DNA of 64,000 nucleotides from Mycolicibacterium mucogenicum DSM 44124 (GTDB lineage Bacteria > Actinomycetota > Actinomycetes > Mycobacteriales > Mycobacteriaceae), in the NCBI RefSeq assembly GCF_005670685.2, contig NZ_CP062008.1:372001-436000 (forward strand), in the 5' to 3' direction. The notes under the pieces are model-generated. The model was not told the origin of the DNA. It searched no databases and was given only the letters and a program-made list of their open reading frames with translations. The translations under genes and the position numbers were made by a program. Shown here piece by piece: positions 61,816 through 64,000 of this stretch; within the stretch, counting starts at the first letter, position 1, and every line of letters starts with the position of its first letter.

Positions 61816-63042
61816 TCAATCCGTCGCGGCTCGCGGCGTGGCCAGCACCGCCGCGATCGCGGTGGTCAGCGGCACCGACAGCGCCAGCGCGATGCCGCCG
61901 ACTGCCGACCGGGCGATCTCGATCGCCACGCTCTCACTGGTCAGCACGTCGCCCAGCGACCGGTTGGCGACGCTGAACAACAGCAGCAGCGGCAGCGCGC
62001 TACCGGCGTACGCGAGCACCAGCGTGTAGACGGTGCTGGCGATGTGGTCGCGCCCAACCCGCATGGCGCCGGTGAAGATGGCCCGCCGGGACGCACCGTG
62101 TTCGGCCAGCTCGAAGGCCGTCGACGCCTGCGTGACGGTGACGTCGTTGAGTACACCCAGCGAGCCGATGATGAAGCCGGCGAGCAACAGCCCGGTGATC
62201 GACACGGACCCCATGTAGGCCGCGATCTCGTTGTTCTGGTCTTCCGACAACCCGGTGAGGTGTGCCAATTCGATTGCGCCCCAGGACAGCACCGCCGACA
62301 ACAGCAGCGCGCTCAGGGTGCCGAGCAGGGCGGCGCTCGTGCGCAGGCTGACGCCGTGCGCCAGGTAGATCACCGCGTACAGGATCACCGACGACGCGAC
62401 GAGCGCGACCGGGATGGCCGGGCCGCCGTCCCGCAGTGCCGGCAACAGGAAGACCGTCAGCACCACGAACGCGACCGCGATCCCGACCAGTGCCCGCAGC
62501 CCGCGCCAGCGGGCCACCGCGACGACCACCACGGCGAAGACGGCAGCCAGCGCGATGAGCGGCCAGGTGCGCTCGAAGTCGAAGAAGGCGTAGGTGGTGG
62601 TGCCGGAGTCGTCGACCTGGCGGGTCACCCGGATGTGGTCGCCGGCGGCGAGGTGCGGCTGGCCGGGACCGGTGCTGAACTCGAGCAGGGTGTTGGCGCC
62701 GGAATTCGGACCGGAGTCGATGCCGATCAGCGACTGCACGCAGCTCCCCGCGCCCGGCGGGGCGGTGACCGGGGCGGACGTCAGCACCGCGCCGACCGAC
62801 GGGCTGCCGCAGTTGTTCATGCCGGTCGATACGACGTGCCCGGCCTCGGTGCTCACGGCGCCGCCGTGGGCGTTCTGGAACGGCAGCGGGATGTCGACGG
62901 CCTTGCCGTGCGGCCACAGCAGGACGGCGCCGATGACCGTCGCCAGCCCGATCACCGCCAGGAGCCCGACGACGATCTTCGCGGCCAGCGGGCTGAGCGG
63001 CGCCGGGCCGGAACTGTGCGAGTGGGTATGCGAGTGCGCCAC
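61816..63042 (-). CDS. YibE/F-family multi-spanning membrane protein with His-rich N-terminus
   Basis: A 408-residue membrane protein of the YibE/F family: one N-terminal helix, an outside domain of about 120 residues with a pair of cysteines (NNCGSPSVG, GSCVQSLIG), then seven or so helices with GFIIGSLGVLNDVTVTQAST as the family signature. The N-terminus AHSHTHSHSS could bind metal. GTG 63042 is chosen because earlier residues are low-complexity Arg-rich. Function unknown. Confidence 0.85.
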   Translation of the reverse strand: MAHSHTHSHSSGPAPLSPLAAKIVVGLLAVIGLATVIGAVLLWPHGKAVDIPLPFQNAHGGAVSTEAGHVVSTGMNNCGSPSVGAVLTSAPVTAPPGAGSCVQSLIGIDSGPNSGANTLLEFSTGPGQPHLAAGDHIRVTRQVDDSGTTTYAFFDFERTWPLIALAAVFAVVVVAVARWRGLRALVGIAVAFVVLTVFLLPALRDGGPAIPVALVASSVILYAVIYLAHGVSLRTSAALLGTLSALLLSAVLSWGAIELAHLTGLSEDQNNEIAAYMGSVSITGLLLAGFIIGSLGVLNDVTVTQASTAFELAEHGASRRAIFTGAMRVGRDHIASTVYTLVLAYAGSALPLLLLFSVANRSLGDVLTSESVAIEIARSAVGGIALALSVPLTTAIAAVLATPRAATD

Positions 63043-63077
63043 TCGAGCCAGCGTAGGGGGTCGGGCTGAGCGTTGGG

Positions 63078-63538
63078 TCAGGCGCGGCTGAGTGCGTCGC
63101 GCCGTTCGCCTTCGATCGCCAGCTTGGCGGACAGTGTTTTCAGGACGTACTGCACGACGGCGCGGTAACCCAGACCGACGATGCGCCAAGGGCTTTCGAA
63201 CGTCCCGTGCCAGTCGATGCGGGTGCCGTCCGGCTCGGGGTGAAGGTCACCTGCGCCTGGTAGTTCCGCACCGGGGTCTTCGAGATGATGGTGTAGCCGT
63301 GCCGCTGACCGGGCTCGTGGATGGTCGTCTGCTCCCGCGCGGGAAACCGGGGCGTACCGACGGCGCGGACGGCCCCGACGCCACCGTCGTCGGCAGGCCC
63401 ACGGGTCTCCCAGGCCGAGTAGTTGATCAGGGGCCGCGCCCACTCGGACCAGCGGGAACCGTCCGCGACCACGTCGAACAGCGTGCTCGGCGTGGCCTGC
63501 GCATGGCGCGTGACCCGGACTTCGTAGTGGTGTGTCAT
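63078..63538 (-). pseudogene. Frameshifted SRPBCC domain protein
   Basis: The N-terminal two-thirds (MTHHYEVRVTRHAQATPSTL ... YTIISKTPVRNYQAQVTFTP) read from ATG 63538. The end (EPDGTRIDWHGTFESPWRIV ... TLSAKLAIEGERRDAL) is in a different frame. They join at the G4 run 63237-63240 (C4 on the coding strand); one extra C would restore ~154 residues of a polyketide-cyclase/SRPBCC protein. Divergent from the tetR gene at 63575. Decayed or a sequencing indel. Confidence 0.7.
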
Positions 63539-63574
63539 GTTGACCAAGTTAACGGAACGGTGTTCTATTAAGCA

Positions 63575-64000
63575 ATGGATTCGCCGGATTCTCCAGTGGC
63601 GCTGTCGTTTGCGCGGGCCCGCAGCCCGCAGCAGCGGGAGGACCGCCTGCGCCGGCTGACCGAGGTCACCCGGGCCCTGCTGGACGACACCCGGGCCGGC
63701 GAGCTGACGCTCGGTGATATCGCTGCCGCGGCGGGCCTGGCCAAATCGGGCGTGCTGCGGTACGCCGTTTCGCGGGAGGCGCTGCTGCTCCTGGTGATGT
63801 ACCACGAGCACCTGGGCTGGCTCGACGACCTACAGGTGCAGCTGCGCGATGAACGACGTTCTCCGGCAAAGGCTTTGGCGCACACGCTCGCGCGGCGCCC
63901 GGTGCTGTGCGACCTGATCAGCGCCGCACCGGTATTGATGAACCGGCTGACAGCCGAAGCGGCCGAGACGGTGCGCACGCAGGCGCGTGACGTCGAGGAG
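63575..64000 (+). CDS. TetR-family regulator, partial at right edge
   Basis: The first 142 residues are visible: RLRRLTEVTRALLDDTRAGE, LTLGDIAAAAGLAKSGVLRY (helix-turn-helix), then AVSREALLLLVMYHEHLGWL. It runs off the window end without a stop. ATG 63575 is 37 bp from the divergent SRPBCC gene, a common regulator/target arrangement. GAACGGTGTTC in the gap is a weak palindrome that might be its site. Confidence 0.82.
   Translation, partial: MDSPDSPVALSFARARSPQQREDRLRRLTEVTRALLDDTRAGELTLGDIAAAAGLAKSGVLRYAVSREALLLLVMYHEHLGWLDDLQVQLRDERRSPAKALAHTLARRPVLCDLISAAPVLMNRLTAEAAETVRTQARDVEE

Overview
The window is high-GC actinobacterial DNA with mycobacterial gene content: a complete ESX-3 (type VII secretion) operon with PE/PPE genes, mycothiol-dependent isomerase-fold proteins, an F420-type LLM oxidoreductase, an MpaB-family oxygenase and many TetR regulators. 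The gene order follows the Mycobacterium tuberculosis Rv0281-Rv0322 region with many insertions and losses: Rv0281-like methyltransferase, ESX-3, Rv0293c-like hydrolase, tam, stf0, sulfatase, Rv0308/Rv0309-like pair, Rv0312-like protein, Rv0315-like glucanase, tRNA-Gly, dcd, udgA. This points to an environmental, probably rapidly growing, Mycobacterium/Mycolicibacterium. All ortholog names come from remembered sequence similarity and synteny; no search was run.

1-3.6 kb: a partial methyltransferase, a coupled tetR-araC pair divergent from an MpaB-family gene, and the Rv0281-like methyltransferase. 3.6-18.4 kb: ESX-3 in canonical order (eccA3, eccB3, eccC3, PE5, PPE4, esxG, esxH, espG3, eccD3, mycP3, eccE3), nearly all overlapping or tightly spaced. 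Two IdeR-like iron boxes precede it, and a very strong hairpin lies at the esxH/espG3 junction. 18.4-28 kb: Rv0293c-like hydrolase, amidohydrolase, tam, then a sulfur block in which stf0, cysD and cysNC overlap as one operon beside a sulfatase, so PAPS synthesis and trehalose sulfation are genetically coupled. 28-35.6 kb: an NCS1 permease with a C-terminal zinc ribbon, a PAP2 phosphatase, an L,D-transpeptidase-like exported protein, a membrane-anchored Hsp70-like protein with a proline/threonine-rich tail, two small exported proteins (one with a PASTA-like domain) and a GH16 glucanase.

35.6-37.3 kb: a type II restriction-modification pair (MT-A70 methyltransferase and BglII-like endonuclease) with two AGATCT sites in the spacer. 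37.3-48 kb: accessory genes with local regulators, namely ArsR/SRPBCC/DUF899, a frameshifted mycothiol-type gene, an NPPF methyltransferase coupled to a repeat-rich exported peptide, TetR/LLM oxidoreductase, TetR/O-methyltransferase with a perfect 20-bp operator, acetyltransferase and PNPOx. 47-51.6 kb: a TetR-controlled Rieske oxygenase and acyl-CoA dehydrogenase, then a PAP2-diacylglycerol-kinase fusion. 52-64 kb: an orphan exported protein, tRNA-Gly(CCC), dcd, a SodC with an unusual Ser/Thr tail, amt, a second Hsp70-like protein, udgA, a cytochrome P450, an isomerase-fold protein, an NTF2-like protein, a YibE/F membrane protein, a frameshifted SRPBCC gene and a partial tetR.

No insertion sequence, prophage, integrase or CRISPR array was seen. 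No gene-free stretch exceeds 300 bp. Two genes carry single-base frameshifts in C/G homopolymers, so either gene decay or sequencing indels must be considered.
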